Part shown: positions 10,347-21,514 of the stretch, piece after piece
Layout of the letters: every line of letters begins with the position of its first letter
Numbering within the stretch: position 1 is the first letter of the stretch
NCBI RefSeq assembly: GCF_042186555.1
Contig: NC_133336.1
Location: 37,126,338 to 37,190,337, forward strand
Length of the DNA stretch: 64,000 bases
DNA from: Aquarana catesbeiana
Taxonomy: Eukaryota; Chordata; Amphibia; Anura; Ranidae
Direction: 5' to 3'
The notes under the pieces: generated by a model
Seen by the model: only the letters and a program-made list of their open reading frames with translations
Told to the model about the DNA's origin: nothing
Database searches by the model: none
Position numbers and translations under genes: made by a program

Positions 10347-11284
10347 AACCACTTCAGCCCCGGAACCATTTGGCTGCCCAAAGACCAGAGCACTTTTTTG
10401 CGATTCGGCACTGCATCGCTTTAACTGACAATTGCGCGGTCGTGCGACGTTGCTCCCAAGCAATATTGACGTCCTTTTTCCCCCACAAATAGAGCTTTCT
10501 TTTGGTGGTATTTGATCACCTCTGCGGTTTTTACTTTTTGTGCTATAAACAAAAAAAGAGCGACAATTTAGAAAAAAACTCAATATTTTTTACTCTTTGC
10601 TATAATAAATATCCCCCCAAAAAATATATATAAAAAATTTTTTTTTCCTCAGTTTAGGCCGATATGTATTCTTCTACATATTTTTGTTAATAAAAATTGC
10701 AATAAGCGTATATTGACTGGTTTGTGCAAAAGTTATAGCGTCTACAAAATAGGGGATAGATTTATGGTGTTTTTATTATTAATTTTTTTTTTTACTAGTA
10801 ATGGCGGCGATCGGCAATTTTTATCGTGACTGTGACATTATGGCGGGCACATCGGACAATCTGGACACATTTTTGGGGCCATTGGCATTTATACAGCGAT
10901 CAGTGCTATAAAAATGCATTGATTACTGTAAAAATGTCACTGGCAGTGAAGGGGGCGATCAAAGGCTTTAACTGCGTTCCCTAGTGTGTGTTCTAACTGA
11001 AGGGGGGGAGGGGACTAGCTAGGGGAAGAGATAGATCGGTGTTCATACTTTGTATGAACACAAGATTAGTCTCTTCTCCCTTCAGAGAACCGGGATCTCT
11101 GTGTTTACACACAGAGATCCCGGTTCTCTCCATGTCACGAGCGATCGCGGGACCCCCGCGGTCATGGGCTCCGGGGGCGCGCCCCTAGTGGCCACAAATA
11201 GAAGCGACGCAACATGACGGCGATTTGCGCAGCTGAGCCGCATTGCCGCAGTACAACTGCGGTGGCTGGTCGGCAAGCGGTTAA
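10345..11284 (-). mobile_element. TTAA-flanked non-autonomous DNA transposon, copy 2
   Basis: Reverse orientation of the element at 2911: it starts TTAACCACTTCAGCCCCGG and ends CGGCAAGCGGTTAA, with TTAA at 10345-10348 and 11281-11284. It is 940 bp. Hairpins near 11090-11130 (AGAGAACCGGGATCTCTGTG and its complement) are perfect over the ACAGAGATCCCGGTTCTC stretch. There is no transposase. Confidence 0.8.
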
Positions 11285-12280
11285 AGTAACACAGTGCTGT
11301 ACCCCAAAAAATAGCCTGGTCATTAAGAGGGGGGGGTAAAGTGGTTAACGCACAAAAAAACACATCTGATGTTCAATAAAACTTTATAGGGAACTGCAAA
11401 ACATTTATTTCATATTTAGAATCTAAAATTTGAATTGCTCTTCTGAAACTTTTTTTTTTTTTTAGATAAAATAGGCAGCAGTATTGTATCCATGGACTCT
11501 TTAGAATAATAAGAAGGACATATGAGGCTTTAGTGGACCTTTTTCATACTTGTTGTGCAGCCAGAAAATGAAACTCAACAAGCAAGAAGATCCCGGGAGG
11601 TCGGCTGCCTATAACTGTATTGCAGATTTCTCCAGAGAGGTATTCTGTCAAACAGAAGCACAATCCCTTGACCTGGTGTATCATATCTTCAGCAAGCAGA
11701 ACTAACACCAGGCTCACATTGCATCTAATCTCTAATTCTCTCCATTTCGCTAGAGCTGTAGCAGTTAGAGCCGTAATATGCTGGATTAATCGTGACAGCC
11801 ATACCTGATCTTTAAACTTTATAAGATATAGTTTTATGGTCAAATGGGGAAACATAAGCAATCCTTGCGGTGTATGTACATGGGGGGTTTTTGCCACACA
11901 GGTTGCCTTTCAGGCTCTCCAATGATAAAACACTGGAGTGTTGGGAGATACAGTGGAAAACTTAAAGGGAATCTATCATCTATCACATATATTGTCTTTA
12001 TTTATTATGGTCAGATCTCCAAAAAATACAATGAAAATTAATATTATTAAATTATTATAATATTAAAAAAATGTATACTACTATAAAACATTCTCATTTT
12101 CAGCCAGATGGTGGAGCTGTAAGCTGCTTTGCGCAGGCTTCTTAAAGCTGAACTTACAGCTAAATATACCATTTAAAAATACATATAAGAGAGCTGCTTT
12201 ACCTGCCAAAGATTTTTTTTTTTTTTTATTTCTGTCCATCCAATCCTGAGATTTACACAGCTTTACCAGGCAGCATAGCC
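11285..12280. other. No recognisable feature
   Basis: The first 60 bases resemble the margin of another TTAA element (AAAGTAACACAGTGCTGTACC, then GTGGTTAA near 11340). The rest has no repeat or gene signature I recognise. An open frame at 11544-11897 on the minus strand shows no domain motif. Confidence 0.4.
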
Positions 12281-12398
12281 AAGATGATGATGATGATTAT
12301 TATTATTATACAGGATTTATATAGCGCCAACAGTTTGCTCAGCGCTTTACAACATGGGAGCAGACAATACACTTGCTGAGAGATTGTGAGAGTTTACA
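12281..12398 (-). mobile_element. L2-type LINE 3' tail
   Basis: GATGATTATTATTATTATAC followed by GGATTTATATAGCGCC and AGCGCTTTACAA is the reverse complement of the conserved L2 3' end, with its ATT-rich tail at the left. Only the 3' end remains. The small hAT element at 12407 is inserted into it, and AGAGGATGATG after 12573 is the resumed flank. Confidence 0.65.
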
Positions 12399-12406
12399 AT
12401 CTAGGG

Positions 12407-12565
12407 CAGGGATATGCAGTTAGCGGACCTCCAGCTGTTGCAGAACTACAAGTCCCATGAGGCATAGCAAGACACCGACAGCCACAAGCATGACACCCAG
12501 AGGCAGAGGGATGATGGGACTTGTAGTTTTGCAACAGCTGGAGTTCCGCTAATTGCAGATCCCCG
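12407..12565. mobile_element. Small hAT-like element, family 1 copy a
   Basis: It starts CAGGGATATGCAGTTAGCGG and ends GCTAATTGCAGATCCCCG, giving long inverted ends that include GACCTCCAGCTGTTGCAGAA. It is flanked by 8-bp near-perfect duplications, ATCTAGGG (12399-12406) and ATCTAGAG (12566-12573). Eight-base duplication is the hAT hallmark. A second copy of the same length lies at 61039-61196. Confidence 0.75.
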
Positions 12566-12905
12566 ATCTAGAGGATGATGACCTGACTTTTCTTTATTGC
12601 AGCGAAGCAACACAGTTCAGGCTCATTAACACATGTGGTAGTCCTCTGAAGAGCTATCTGCGGTGGATCGCTTTTCAGCGGGTGTTTTAACCCCTAACGT
12701 CTCACACCACCGGGGCACTTTCCGTGCAGCCCTATTCGCTTGACTACTCAGTACTGCTTGCCAATAGTGGGGTGGGGGGGTCATTTTTGCATGTGTATAC
12801 CCCCATTCAGCTGCCTTTGCAGCTTGGCAGGGGTGGTCAGAACAATAAACGCGTGACACAACTGCCTGTTTGTATTGCCCCTCCAACCTAAGCTTAACAA
12901 TAGCT

Positions 12906-12968
12906 GACCCTACTGCCCCCTGCCCCTAGCCCTACTGCCCCCTGCCCCTTAGCCCTACTGCCCCTTGC
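12906..12968 (+). repeat. Short C-rich minisatellite
   Basis: About two and a half units of a 27-bp motif, CCCTACTGCCCCCTGCCCCT. It is a simple tandem repeat with no gene signature. Confidence 0.85.
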
Positions 12969-13227
12969 CTGGGACTGAACAGTGAACACACAGGGGCAGC
13001 ACAGTGAAGACTCATCCCTCTGCTGTCTCCATGTATCAAAATGTTCCTTACCAGATCATATTCACTGCAGCACAGCTGATTGGTCAACCGTACTTCCCGT
13101 AAATATACTGTTACCAGGTCAAATGAGGAACTTACAGTTGTTACATAAAAATGCATTTTTTATATGAACACAATACTGCATGTATTTGTTTTTGTTTTTT
13201 GTATATATTCATGTTTTATACAGTCTA

Positions 13228-13760
13228 GCTTTAAAGTGATTGTAAATGATGACATTGTAAAACGACCCATTCAGTTTAAAATAGAAATGAAAGGCAAAAT
13301 ATTTTTGGATATAAATAAACAAACATTATAAATCTCTTTTGTTGTGGAAATTTTATTATGTGTGTTTTATTGATTGTCATCTGTCTCCCTGTGTCTGATT
13401 TAACCAAGGAGCGCTTTAGCAGAGCACACTTGGGTTGAATCTGGACCAGCGGTAAAAACGCAAGTATGAAAACCTTTTCATGGGCTTGGAGACGTGTTCT
13501 CTGTGTGTGTGGGAGCTTGCTGGTTTGTAGGTATCAAGCGCAATGCGCTGAGCGTCTTTCCTTCAAATGTCTATGCACATTAGAGAAGCAAAGTCCGCAT
13601 AACGAGAGAAAAATATTATATCTCTGTTGTGGCTACGCTATCCCTTTTTGGATACATATCTGCTTTAATAAGAGGACACTGATATCTGCCTTGTTAATAT
13701 ATTCATACCGTGTATTGACAACAGCAGTAGCAATGTCCCCGCAGATCTTCTCAAGCCTGT
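13228..13760. other. Partial TTAA-type repeat start, then unassigned DNA
   Basis: CTTTAAAGTGATTGTAAATGATG at 13230 resembles the left end of a frog TTAA-type palindromic family; the other end is not visible. The following 400 bp hold a plus-strand open frame (13466-13762) without a recognisable domain, and I do not call it a gene. Confidence 0.3.
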
Positions 13761-13944
13761 AAGAACAAGTAGAATGATCTTACTAGATTCTGGTTACTCT
13801 GAGCAGTATTGAGTGGGCTCCATGCTGACCAAGATGGTGGATGTGCATGCATGTGGCTGGGCGGAGGGCAGTGTGCATGCCTCAAGTGGATGAGACATGT
13901 GCTCTTCTCCCTCCCACTCCTGTGGATGCCCTCCCCTTTAGTGT

Positions 13945-14022
13945 TGTCATTTCCTGTTGTGGTCATTTCCTGTGTGGTCATTTCCTGTTGTGGTCATTTC
14001 CTGTGTGGTCATTTCCTGTGAT
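13945..14022 (+). repeat. GTCATTTCCTGT tandem repeat
   Basis: Alternating 15-16 bp units of GTCATTTCCTGTTGTG and GTCATTTCCTGTGTG make a 31-bp double unit repeated about two and a half times. Confidence 0.9.
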
Positions 14023-14307
14023 CTCATTTTGCATGGAAGAAGCGATGGGCTGTTTGGGACATGACTTCCTGTTTATCATTTCCTTTTGTTGCCGATGAAT
14101 AAAAGGTGCCTGTGCTCGTGAGGGCAGGCAGTCGAGCGATGGAGCTAAGAATGTAAAAGGACGGTGACTGTGTCTGTTTACTTGGGGAAATGCGGAAGAC
14201 ACGAGTTGATTGGGATGCATTATAACAAAAGGCTGAAAGGGCGCTTAATAGCGCAGGAGACATGGATTATGCATAGCATATAGCGAAATCTCCACGTCAC
14301 TTTGTTC

Positions 14308-14622
14308 CTTTTTTTTTTATAAGTAATCACATTCCCGCTGTTCTTAGCTGCATAAGAGCTGGGGGAGGAGAAGCAACAGAACACTGAGCATCCCAGTGAA
14401 TGGCTGTGCTGGAGGGGGCGTGTCAGGACAAGTCTGATCATTGGAGGAGAGCAGGCTGAGATTCCAGCATAGCTAGAGAACTGACCGTGGTGTGCTCTTC
14501 TGCTTAGTGTGGTCAGTTTTCAATAGGAAAGCAGAGAGACTGGCAGGCACACCAGGGATTTCACATAAAGGAAACAATACAAAGAGAACAGGAGACTTTC
14601 TCATACAAGTACATGGTACAAT
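14308..14622 (+). repeat. Dispersed repeat, copy matching 63640-63963 inverted
   Basis: From TTTTTTATAAGTAATCACAT to CTCATACAAGTACATGG, the sequence matches the reverse complement of about 63640-63963. Shared long words include CAGTGAATGGCTGTGC and TCTGATCATTGGAGGAGAG. It is non-coding. On the minus side at 63.6 kb the family appears to end at TTAAAGCGTTTGTTACC. Confidence 0.85.
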
Positions 14623-14967
14623 AATTAAAATATCTCTGTGCTAGTCTGGTATGGAATGGCAGCAACTCAAATCTTGGAATGGATAAAGTAATGGAAATGG
14701 TTAATGGTGCGCTGTTCCTTTAAATATTGAATTGATGTGATGATGAACAAAATAAAGTGAATAAACAAAATTTCAACCTAAGTGTTCTTACATAGAGTGT
14801 ATGTGTGTGTGGACAATTATGATAACAACTTAGAGATACAAATAACAGATATTCATAACAAGTGTATTTATTATTTATAATGTCAATGTGCAAAAAAAAA
14901 AATATATATATATATGTATTGCAAAATATTCCAATGTGTGAAAAAAAGTTCAAGTCCATTCATACAC

Positions 14968-15798
14968 TTAAAGGGTAAGTTCACCTTTACAGAAAACTCT
15001 GTAAGGTGAACTTACACAGGTCCCCCCCGGTTCCGCTGACCTGGACCGCGGTAATCTCCGGTTCTAAGCTCCCAGTAAATCCATGCCAGGTGTCCGGGAT
15101 TAGAAATCCTCTCAGCTGAATGTCCAAAACGTCCCCGTCACATGGGCAGTGCCGACCAATCACGTCCTATTAGCTATGAAGACGCCGCATGGATGCAGAG
15201 AGGATTTCCAAGCCCCGGAATCCTGATGCTGATATACCGGACCTTAGAACCAGAGATTGCGGCGGCCCAGGTCAGCGGGACCCGGGGTGGGGGGGGGGGA
15301 GAGGAGGGTGACCTGTGTAAGGCAGGCCATACATGGGTCGAATTTCGAAAGAATTTTCTTTCGAAAATCTTATCTAAGAATTTTCGTTCATAATTTGCAC
15401 CATTGGTGGGCTGCAGCAACAGCCGATTTTCGTGCGGCAATCAAATTTCAGTAATCGGACATGTTGGAAATTTTTTGAAAAACGAACGATTTTCTAATCA
15501 ATGATGGGAGAATGGTGCGAGAAATGTAATTGAAAAAGAAATGCGCATGTGCAAGAAAAGAAAATCCCCGGAAAGAAAAGGAGATTCCCAGCCACGAAAA
15601 TTCTTTTCTGTAGCAACAGGAGGTGAAATTAAAGGCTTGCTTGGCTGAATTTCGAAATCAATGGTGGCATAGTTGGTTCACAAACGCACAAATTTTCATA
15701 ATTTCAAAAGAAAATTCTTTCAAAATTCGACCATGTATGGCCATCCTAAGTTCACCATATAACAGGAATATGAAGTGTTGGAGTAACAAACACTTTAA
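14968..15798. mobile_element. TTAA-type palindromic element, interrupted
   Basis: It starts TTAAAGGGTAAGTTCACC and ends CACTTTAA at 15798. Near the left end, GTAAGTTCACCTTTACAG is mirrored by CTGTAAGGTGAACTTAC. CACAGGTC on the left is answered by GACCTGTGTAAGG before 15321 and TAAGTTCACC after 15747. The element was split by a second palindromic element at about 15322-15745. Confidence 0.55.
15322..15745. mobile_element. Nested palindromic element with GGCCATACATGG ends
   Basis: Left end GGCCATACATGGGTCGAA and right end TTCGACCATGTATGGCC are inverted repeats. The interior is full of TTTCGAAA-like words. It sits inside the TTAA-type element of 14968-15798. The superfamily is not assigned. Confidence 0.65.
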
Positions 15799-16021
15799 GT
15801 TTCTCTATATCTACGTTACAAAGCTCAATAGCTCAATCTAAATTGGATATACACACCACAATAAAGCAGGCCAAACATTATGCAATTCACTTTCATTCAA
15901 CCATGGGTGGAAGAAAAGACAATCGCTCGATTCCCCCCATCTGCTATTGTGTTCTGCCAATGGCCAGAAGTATTGATTTAAAAAAAAAAAAAAATTTGGA
16001 CATGCATCTTAGTGAACACAA

Positions 16022-16122
16022 TTTACAGGGATATGGGAAATGATTATCTACATGAACACACACCCACACAAGTTGAATTGAATGGACTAGTGTCTTTATT
16101 TAACTTTACCAACTATGTATCT
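16022..16122 (+). mobile_element. CR1-type LINE 3' tail
   Basis: TACAGGGATAT, then AAGTTGAATTGAATGGACTA, GTGTCTTTATTTAAC and CCAACTATGTA parallel the CR1 tails at 29629 and 40121 in reverse complement. This is only the final 100 bp and it is strongly diverged. Confidence 0.5.
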
Positions 16123-16639
16123 CAGGGAGCCAACCAGCCTGCCCACAAATGGATTGAATCCCTGGCGGGTCCTGCTGAACCAGCGGAATTTGGATCGACT
16201 TAAGTTTAATGGAAGATAGAAAAATAAAAAAATTAGCAATGCCCATCTCTCTGGTTCCCTCCAAATGACTATGTCCAAGATTTGAAAGAGTAACAACTTT
16301 TCTACAAGATAACTTTTGTTGTAGTCTCTCTAGAAAGTTCATAGTGCTCAGGTTATCCTTTGTCATGTACTAACTATAAAGCAAAGCATGTTTATACAGT
16401 ATATAGTAAACAAAAAAAGTTATAAAGCAAGTTTATTGCACTTATTCCTTGGCACCCCTCACCTCTTATGGACTGAGCATTTTTTGAGCAGATTTTGTAA
16501 GTTTGCTCACTTACAAAGAAATAAAGGGTCTATATTTTTTTCATAAGTGTATTTTAAATAATAGTGACAGAATGCCAACCAAAAATCCTGAAAAAAACAC
16601 ACGATACAAATATTATAAATTGAGATGAAGTTCAGTGAG

Positions 16640-17465
16640 TAAAATAAGTATTTGATCCCCAAGCAAAACATGACTTAGTACTTGATGGAGAAACCCTTGC
16701 TGGCACAGAGGTAAGTTTTTTTTTTTGTAGTTGATTACCAGGTTTGCACACTTCTCAGGCGGGATTTTGGTCCACTCTTCTTTACAGATCTTCTCAAAAT
16801 TCTTAAGGTTTCTTGGCTGTCACTTGGCAACTCAAAGTTGCAGCTCCCTCCATATATTTTTTATACGATTAAGGTCTGGAGACTGCCAAGGCCACTCCGT
16901 GACCTTAATGGACTTCCACTTGAGCCACTGCTTTGTTGCCTTGGTGGTATGTTTCGGGCTAGTGTCATTCTGGAAGACCCATCCACAACCCATCTTCAGT
17001 GTTCTGGCTGAGGGAAGAAGGTTCTCATTCAAGATTTTACAATACATGGTCCCGCCCATTGGCCCCTCAATGCGATAAAGTCGGCCTGTACCCTTAGCAG
17101 AGAAACAGCCCCAAAGCAGAATGTTTCCAGTCGTACTTGACTGTAGGGATGGTGTTCTTAGGGTCATAGTCAGCATTTTTCCTCCTCCAAACATGGTGAG
17201 TCCCCCTCCTCCAAGAAGGCACATGTGCAGGCCTGTCTGAAGTTTGCCAAGGAACATCTAAATGATTCCGAGAAGGGTTGTAAGAAAGTGCTGTGGTCAG
17301 AGGAGACCAAACTTGAGCTCTTTGGCATTAACTCGACTCGCTGTGTTTGAAGGTAGAAAAATATTAACGATGACCCTAAGAACACCATCCCTACAGTCAA
17401 GCAAGGAGGTGGAAACATGATGCTTTGGGTCTGTTTCTCTGCTAAAGGTACAGGCCGACTTTACC
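16640..17465 (-). pseudogene. Rearranged Tc1-like transposase relic
   Basis: On the minus strand, 16832-17220 encodes the end of a Tc1-like transposase: WGCFSAKGTGRL, the second catalytic region FQNDTSPKHT, and SPDLNRIKNIWRE, where the catalytic glutamate of the DD34E triad is replaced by lysine. From about 17225 to 17462 the upstream part of the protein reads in the opposite direction, with AKEHLNDSEKG, LWSEETKLELFG and GGGNMMLWVCFSAKGTGRL. Both halves contain the SAKGTGRL region, so this is a fold-back of two partial copies, not one simple inversion. Stops and a substituted catalytic residue mean it is dead. Confidence 0.8.
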
Positions 17466-17639
17466 TTTGCCTTTGACTTTGCAACAGAAAAAAATAGGAT
17501 TCCCTGCACTGCCAGACAAGGCTGTACTAGGTGGCAAAGCTGTGTAAATCTCGAGACTGGAGGCACAGAAATACATATATACATAAACATATACATATAT
17601 ATATTTTTTGGCAGACACACCAGCTCCCATATGTATATT

Positions 17640-18080
17640 TAATCTGTATATTTAGCTGTTTGTCTGGAGCTTTAACGTTAAATGGCTAACCTAAAAACAC
17701 ACTTTTAAATAGCGTGAAGCTCATTCATCCAACTCTTCTTACCATTCATTTACATGCCGTTTTTTTTTTTTTTTTTTAAGTAGCTGCATAAAACCAGACA
17801 TCACTTCAAAGTTACCTAATGTTGAATCTTTCAAAGTTCTCTTCTGTCTAATTATAAGATGTGAAAGTGACAATTTGTGTTTATGAAGCTGTCTTCCAAC
17901 AGATGGTAAATCTATACATAGAACCGAGACAGCTTTCCCGCATTGTTCCTACAAACTGTAACCATGTATTCAAATCCAAAGCAAAAAATAATTAGTTTAA
18001 CTTAAAATGAATGAGTCAATGACATCATCACATATTACACAGCCATGGATATTGTTGGTGCTGACCTATTAAAGTCTTGT
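17640..18080. other. No recognisable feature
   Basis: AT-rich DNA with a 19-base T run at 17761-17779. No gene, repeat end or RNA signature was seen. Confidence 0.5.
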
Positions 18081-18409
18081 TTTGTTTTTTTTGTTTAAAA
18101 TTAACAAACATGTTATACTAACCTGCTCTGTGTAATGGTTTTGCACAGAGCAGCCCCGATCCTCCCTTTTCTCAGGTCCCTCGCCGGCACTCCAGCACCC
18201 ACATCAACTAGCTTTACCCCCTCTCTCTCCTCATTGGCTCTCTGACTTTGATTGATAGCAGCAGGAGCCAATGGCGCCCACTGCTGTCTCAGCCAATAAG
18301 GAGGGAGAGTCCCGGGACCTCATGGCTCTCATGCAACATCATTGGATCAAGATGGGGCTGAAGTAAGTATTAGGGGGGGCTGCTACACACAGAAAGTTTT
18401 TTATCTTAA
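18081..18409. mobile_element. Frog palindromic element adjoining a TTAA element
   Basis: AACATGTTATACTAACCTGC, then CTGTGTAATGGTTTTGCACAGAGC and a GC-rich middle containing paired AGCCAAT and ATTGGCT words, fit a common frog non-autonomous element. It ends at the TTAA (18406-18409) shared with the next element. Confidence 0.45.
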
Positions 18410-19110
18410 CCACTTCAGCTTCGGAAGATTTACCCCTCTTTCTGACCAGGCCATTTTTTGCGATACGGCACTGCGTTATTGTAACTGACAATTGAGCGGT
18501 TGTGCGACGTTGTACCCAAAAAAATTGACGTCCTTTTTTTCCCATAAATAGAGCGTTCTTTTGGTGGTATTTAATCACCTGTTTTCTTTTTCTTTTTTTT
18601 TTTTTTTTGTGCTATAAACAAAAAAAGACCGATCATTTTGGAAAAGAAAACAGCAATATTTTTTACTTTTTGCTATAAAACATGTAAAAAAAAATGTAAT
18701 TTCTTCACAAATTTAGGCCAATATGTATTCTGCTACGGGTTTTGGTAAAAAAATATCACCAATAAGCGTATATTGATTGTTTTGCAGAAAAGTTATAGCG
18801 TCTACAAACTAGGGGATAGATTTATGGAATTTTTATTTATTTTTTTTTGCTAGTAATGGCAGCGATCAGCAATTTATAGTGCGTGTGCGACATTGCGGCG
18901 AACGAATCGGACACTAACTGACACTTTTTTTTTTTGGGACCAGTGATATAAAAATATGCACTGTCCTAATGACATTGGCAGGGAAGGGATTGACATCAGG
19001 GGCGATCAAAGGGTTAACCGTGTGCCTAGCTGGTGTTTTTCTGTAGTGGGGGAGGTGCTTTTACTAGAGGAAGGCATAGATCTGTGTCCCTGCTTTGCTT
19101 TAAGCATTGT
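18406..19110 (-). mobile_element. TTAA family copy 3, truncated
   Basis: It begins TTAACCACTTCAGCTTCGG and follows 10345-11284 through GGACCAGTGATATAAAAATA, then GGGGCGATCAAAGGGTTAAC. It loses similarity near 19110, so the GC-rich end and terminal TTAA are missing. Confidence 0.7.
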
Positions 19111-20180
19111 GTTTATTATTATAGCTAATATTGTTAATAGTATAACTAAGAACGTTAATAGCAAAACAAATTATAGGAACAGGCAAGATAGATAAATCAA
19201 TAGATATGTATTTATCTATTTCAGTTAGGGAGGAAACTCCTTACTTATTTCATTACCTATTTCCTCAATGCATGCCCATCGTTTATATTTTATAAAAAAG
19301 TGCATTTTTCCCCCATAAAATAGACATTTAATAATAGTTGCACAAATGCTGTGCAACATATGGTAAATAGCTATTTCTATACCTGTTGCGATATTGCGTC
19401 CGTGTTAGGTTCTCTTTCAAAGATAGATTGCAGAAGCATATTAAAGGAAGATGACACAATAGATAAATAACAGGAAAAACCTTTTCCAGGACACCTGCAC
19501 TTCCTTCAATCATCTGTCTTTTTAATCTCCTGTAATCTGGATTAAAACTGTCCTAATATCACATCTGCTGTGGAAACCATAAATAGCATAAATAAGCTGT
19601 TTCCAGTAATAAAAAAAAAAAAAAAAAAAGTATTTACTTAGATTAGAGTTGGAAAACTTCCATCTATGGCTGGAACTGCAAGTCCAACCATACCTTGGCA
19701 GCTTGACCTAGCTTGACCTAAAAGAATTATATGTGATTGAAATGTTATCAAGATCTGATTTAGTTAGAGATGCGTATGTTTCATTTTCCATCACCTCGGG
19801 TAATAGTGAAAATGTTTGGGAACACTTCCCCTGCATTACAAATACGTCACCATCCGGTAGGTTGTGCTCCATAAATGCATTTCAAGGCTGAAAGCAAACC
19901 TATTATTTCATTAAAAAGTAGGTGAGTGCCAGGTGTTGTTTTACAAACCAGAAGCACTGGCAGCAGTGAGGATGGGGCAGCAGGCAGAGGAACTAATGGG
20001 CCTTCCATACGGGGCGCAGGGGCACCGCCCCCTATCCATGCTCCTGGCTCCTAATCTACATGCAGGGCGCCGGACGCATGGATTCCAATGGGTTTTTGTT
20101 TTTTTTAGAAGCACGTGATTAGAGCCAGAGCCTCTAATTGGCTTAAACAAAAGGGTGGGCATGGGGCGCAGAGCACACCC
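19111..20180. other. No recognisable gene; A-run and short repeats
   Basis: A run of about 20 A lies at 19610-19629. GAGTTGGAAAACTTCCATCT followed by AAGTCCAACCATACC resembles a segment near 54460-54510, so a faint dispersed repeat is possible. Nothing else is supported. Confidence 0.4.
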
Positions 20181-20185
20181 AGTTA

Positions 20186-20218
20186 TGTGACAATAGCGAA
20201 TGAATATTCGCTATTGTC
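20186..20218. repeat. Perfect hairpin ACAATAGCGAAT
   Basis: ACAATAGCGAAT and ATTCGCTATTGT pair perfectly over 12 bp across a 4-nt spacer. It lies in a GC-rich block (20140-20460) with paired CCAATCAG and ATTGGCTGAG words, probably the interior of a frog palindromic element. Confidence 0.6.
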
Positions 20219-20479
20219 TTCCTGATTCTCCTTCCGGCCAATCAGGAAACTGGTCCTGAGACCCGATTGGCTGAGAGGAGAAGCGATCGTATTGGCCACC
20301 AAGGTGGAGGGGATGCAGGGGGAGCCGGCGTGAAGCCGAGCAGGGGGGGAAACGCAGGGTGAAGCCGATGAGGAGGAAGCTCTGCCCGCAACCTAGATGG
20401 GGTAAGCCTAGGGCTGGTGGGATGATGATCGAGCGACAGGGGGGCCTGAAAAATGAAACACCAGCCGCCACTACTAATG

Positions 20480-21312
20480 GGTATTATTATTATTATTATT
20501 AACAATTTATATAGCACCAACAGTTTACGCAGCGCTTTACAATTTAGAGGGGGGCAGCACAATTACAGTTCAATACAGAAGGGACAGGAGGGCCCTGCTC
20601 GTAGAGCTTACATTCTAAAGGGAGGGGGTGGTGGTACAAAAGGTAATAGATGCGGGGAATGATTTGATGGGGTTGTTAGGTGGGTGTGGGATAGGCTTCC
20701 CTGAATAAGTGAGTTTTCAGGGATCTCCTAAAGGTGGACAGGTTAGGGGCTGATCGGATTTACCGGGGCAGGAAATTCCAGAGGATGGGAGAGACTCTGG
20801 AGAAGTCCTGAAGATGAGCATGAGAGGAGGTAACAAGGGAGCTAGAGAGCAGGAGGTCCTGGGAGGAGCGGAGGGAACGTTTTGGGCGATATCTGCAGAT
20901 GAGGTTGGTGATGTAGATGGGGGCGATGTTGTGGATGGCCTTGTATGTTATGGTTAGCATTTTGAATTTTATCTGGTGGGGAAAGCCAGTGAAGGAATTG
21001 GCAGAGAGGGGCAGCAGTCACAGATGGCTGTGTAAGGGTAGGCCATTAAGGAGAGAGTTGCCGTAGTCAAGGCGGGAAATAATCAAGGAGTGAATAAGTT
21101 GCTTTGTGGTGTCGTTAGTCAGGAAGGGTCGAATTCTGGAGATGTTGCGGAGGTTAAGGCGGCAGGATTTAGCCCGTGATTGGATGTGGGGGCTGAAGGA
21201 GAGGTCAGAGTCAAGGATTACACCCAGCACCCTGGCATGTGTGGAGGGACCAATGGTTGTGCTGTTGATCTTAATGGTAAAGTCATGGGACGGGGGGGGG
21301 GGTATGTTTAGG
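20480..21312 (-). pseudogene. 5'-truncated L2-type LINE, end of reverse transcriptase
   Basis: On the minus strand, 21018-21230 encodes LGVILDSDLSFSPHIQ, then SRIRPFLTNDT and SLIISRLDYGNSLLNGLP. Further along, 20760-20960 encodes ITYKAIHNIAPIYITNLI and SRVSPILWNFLPR. These are the post-catalytic thumb region of L2-clade reverse transcriptases. The 3' end at the left carries AGCGCTTTACAA, TTTATATAGC and an ATT microsatellite, typical of L2 tails. The polymerase core and endonuclease are absent, and the two coding blocks are separated by stops or frameshifts. It is a dead 5'-truncated insertion. Confidence 0.85.
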
Positions 21313-21320
21313 TCCTAGAG

Positions 21321-21506
21321 CAGTGGTTCTCAACTCCTGTCCTCAGGACCCACTAACAGGCCAGATTTTAAGTATTACCTTGGGGGAGATGTAGACTAGA
21401 ATATGGAAATCACTGAGCAGCAAATGATGTCACCTGTGATGTATTTCAGTTATCTTGCAAACCTGGCCTGTTAATGGGTCCTGAGGACAGGAGTTGAGAA
21501 CTAGTG
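21321..21506. mobile_element. Small hAT-like element, CAGTGGTTCTCAAC type
   Basis: It starts CAGTGGTTCTCAACTCCTG and ends CAGGAGTTGAGAACTAGTG, with inner ends GTCCTCAGGACCCA and TGGGTCCTGAGGAC. Flanks TCCTAGAG (21313-21320) and TGCTAGAG (21507-21514) are an 8-bp duplication with one mismatch. It lies at the edge of the L2 relic. Confidence 0.8.
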
Positions 21507-21514
21507 TGCTAGAG

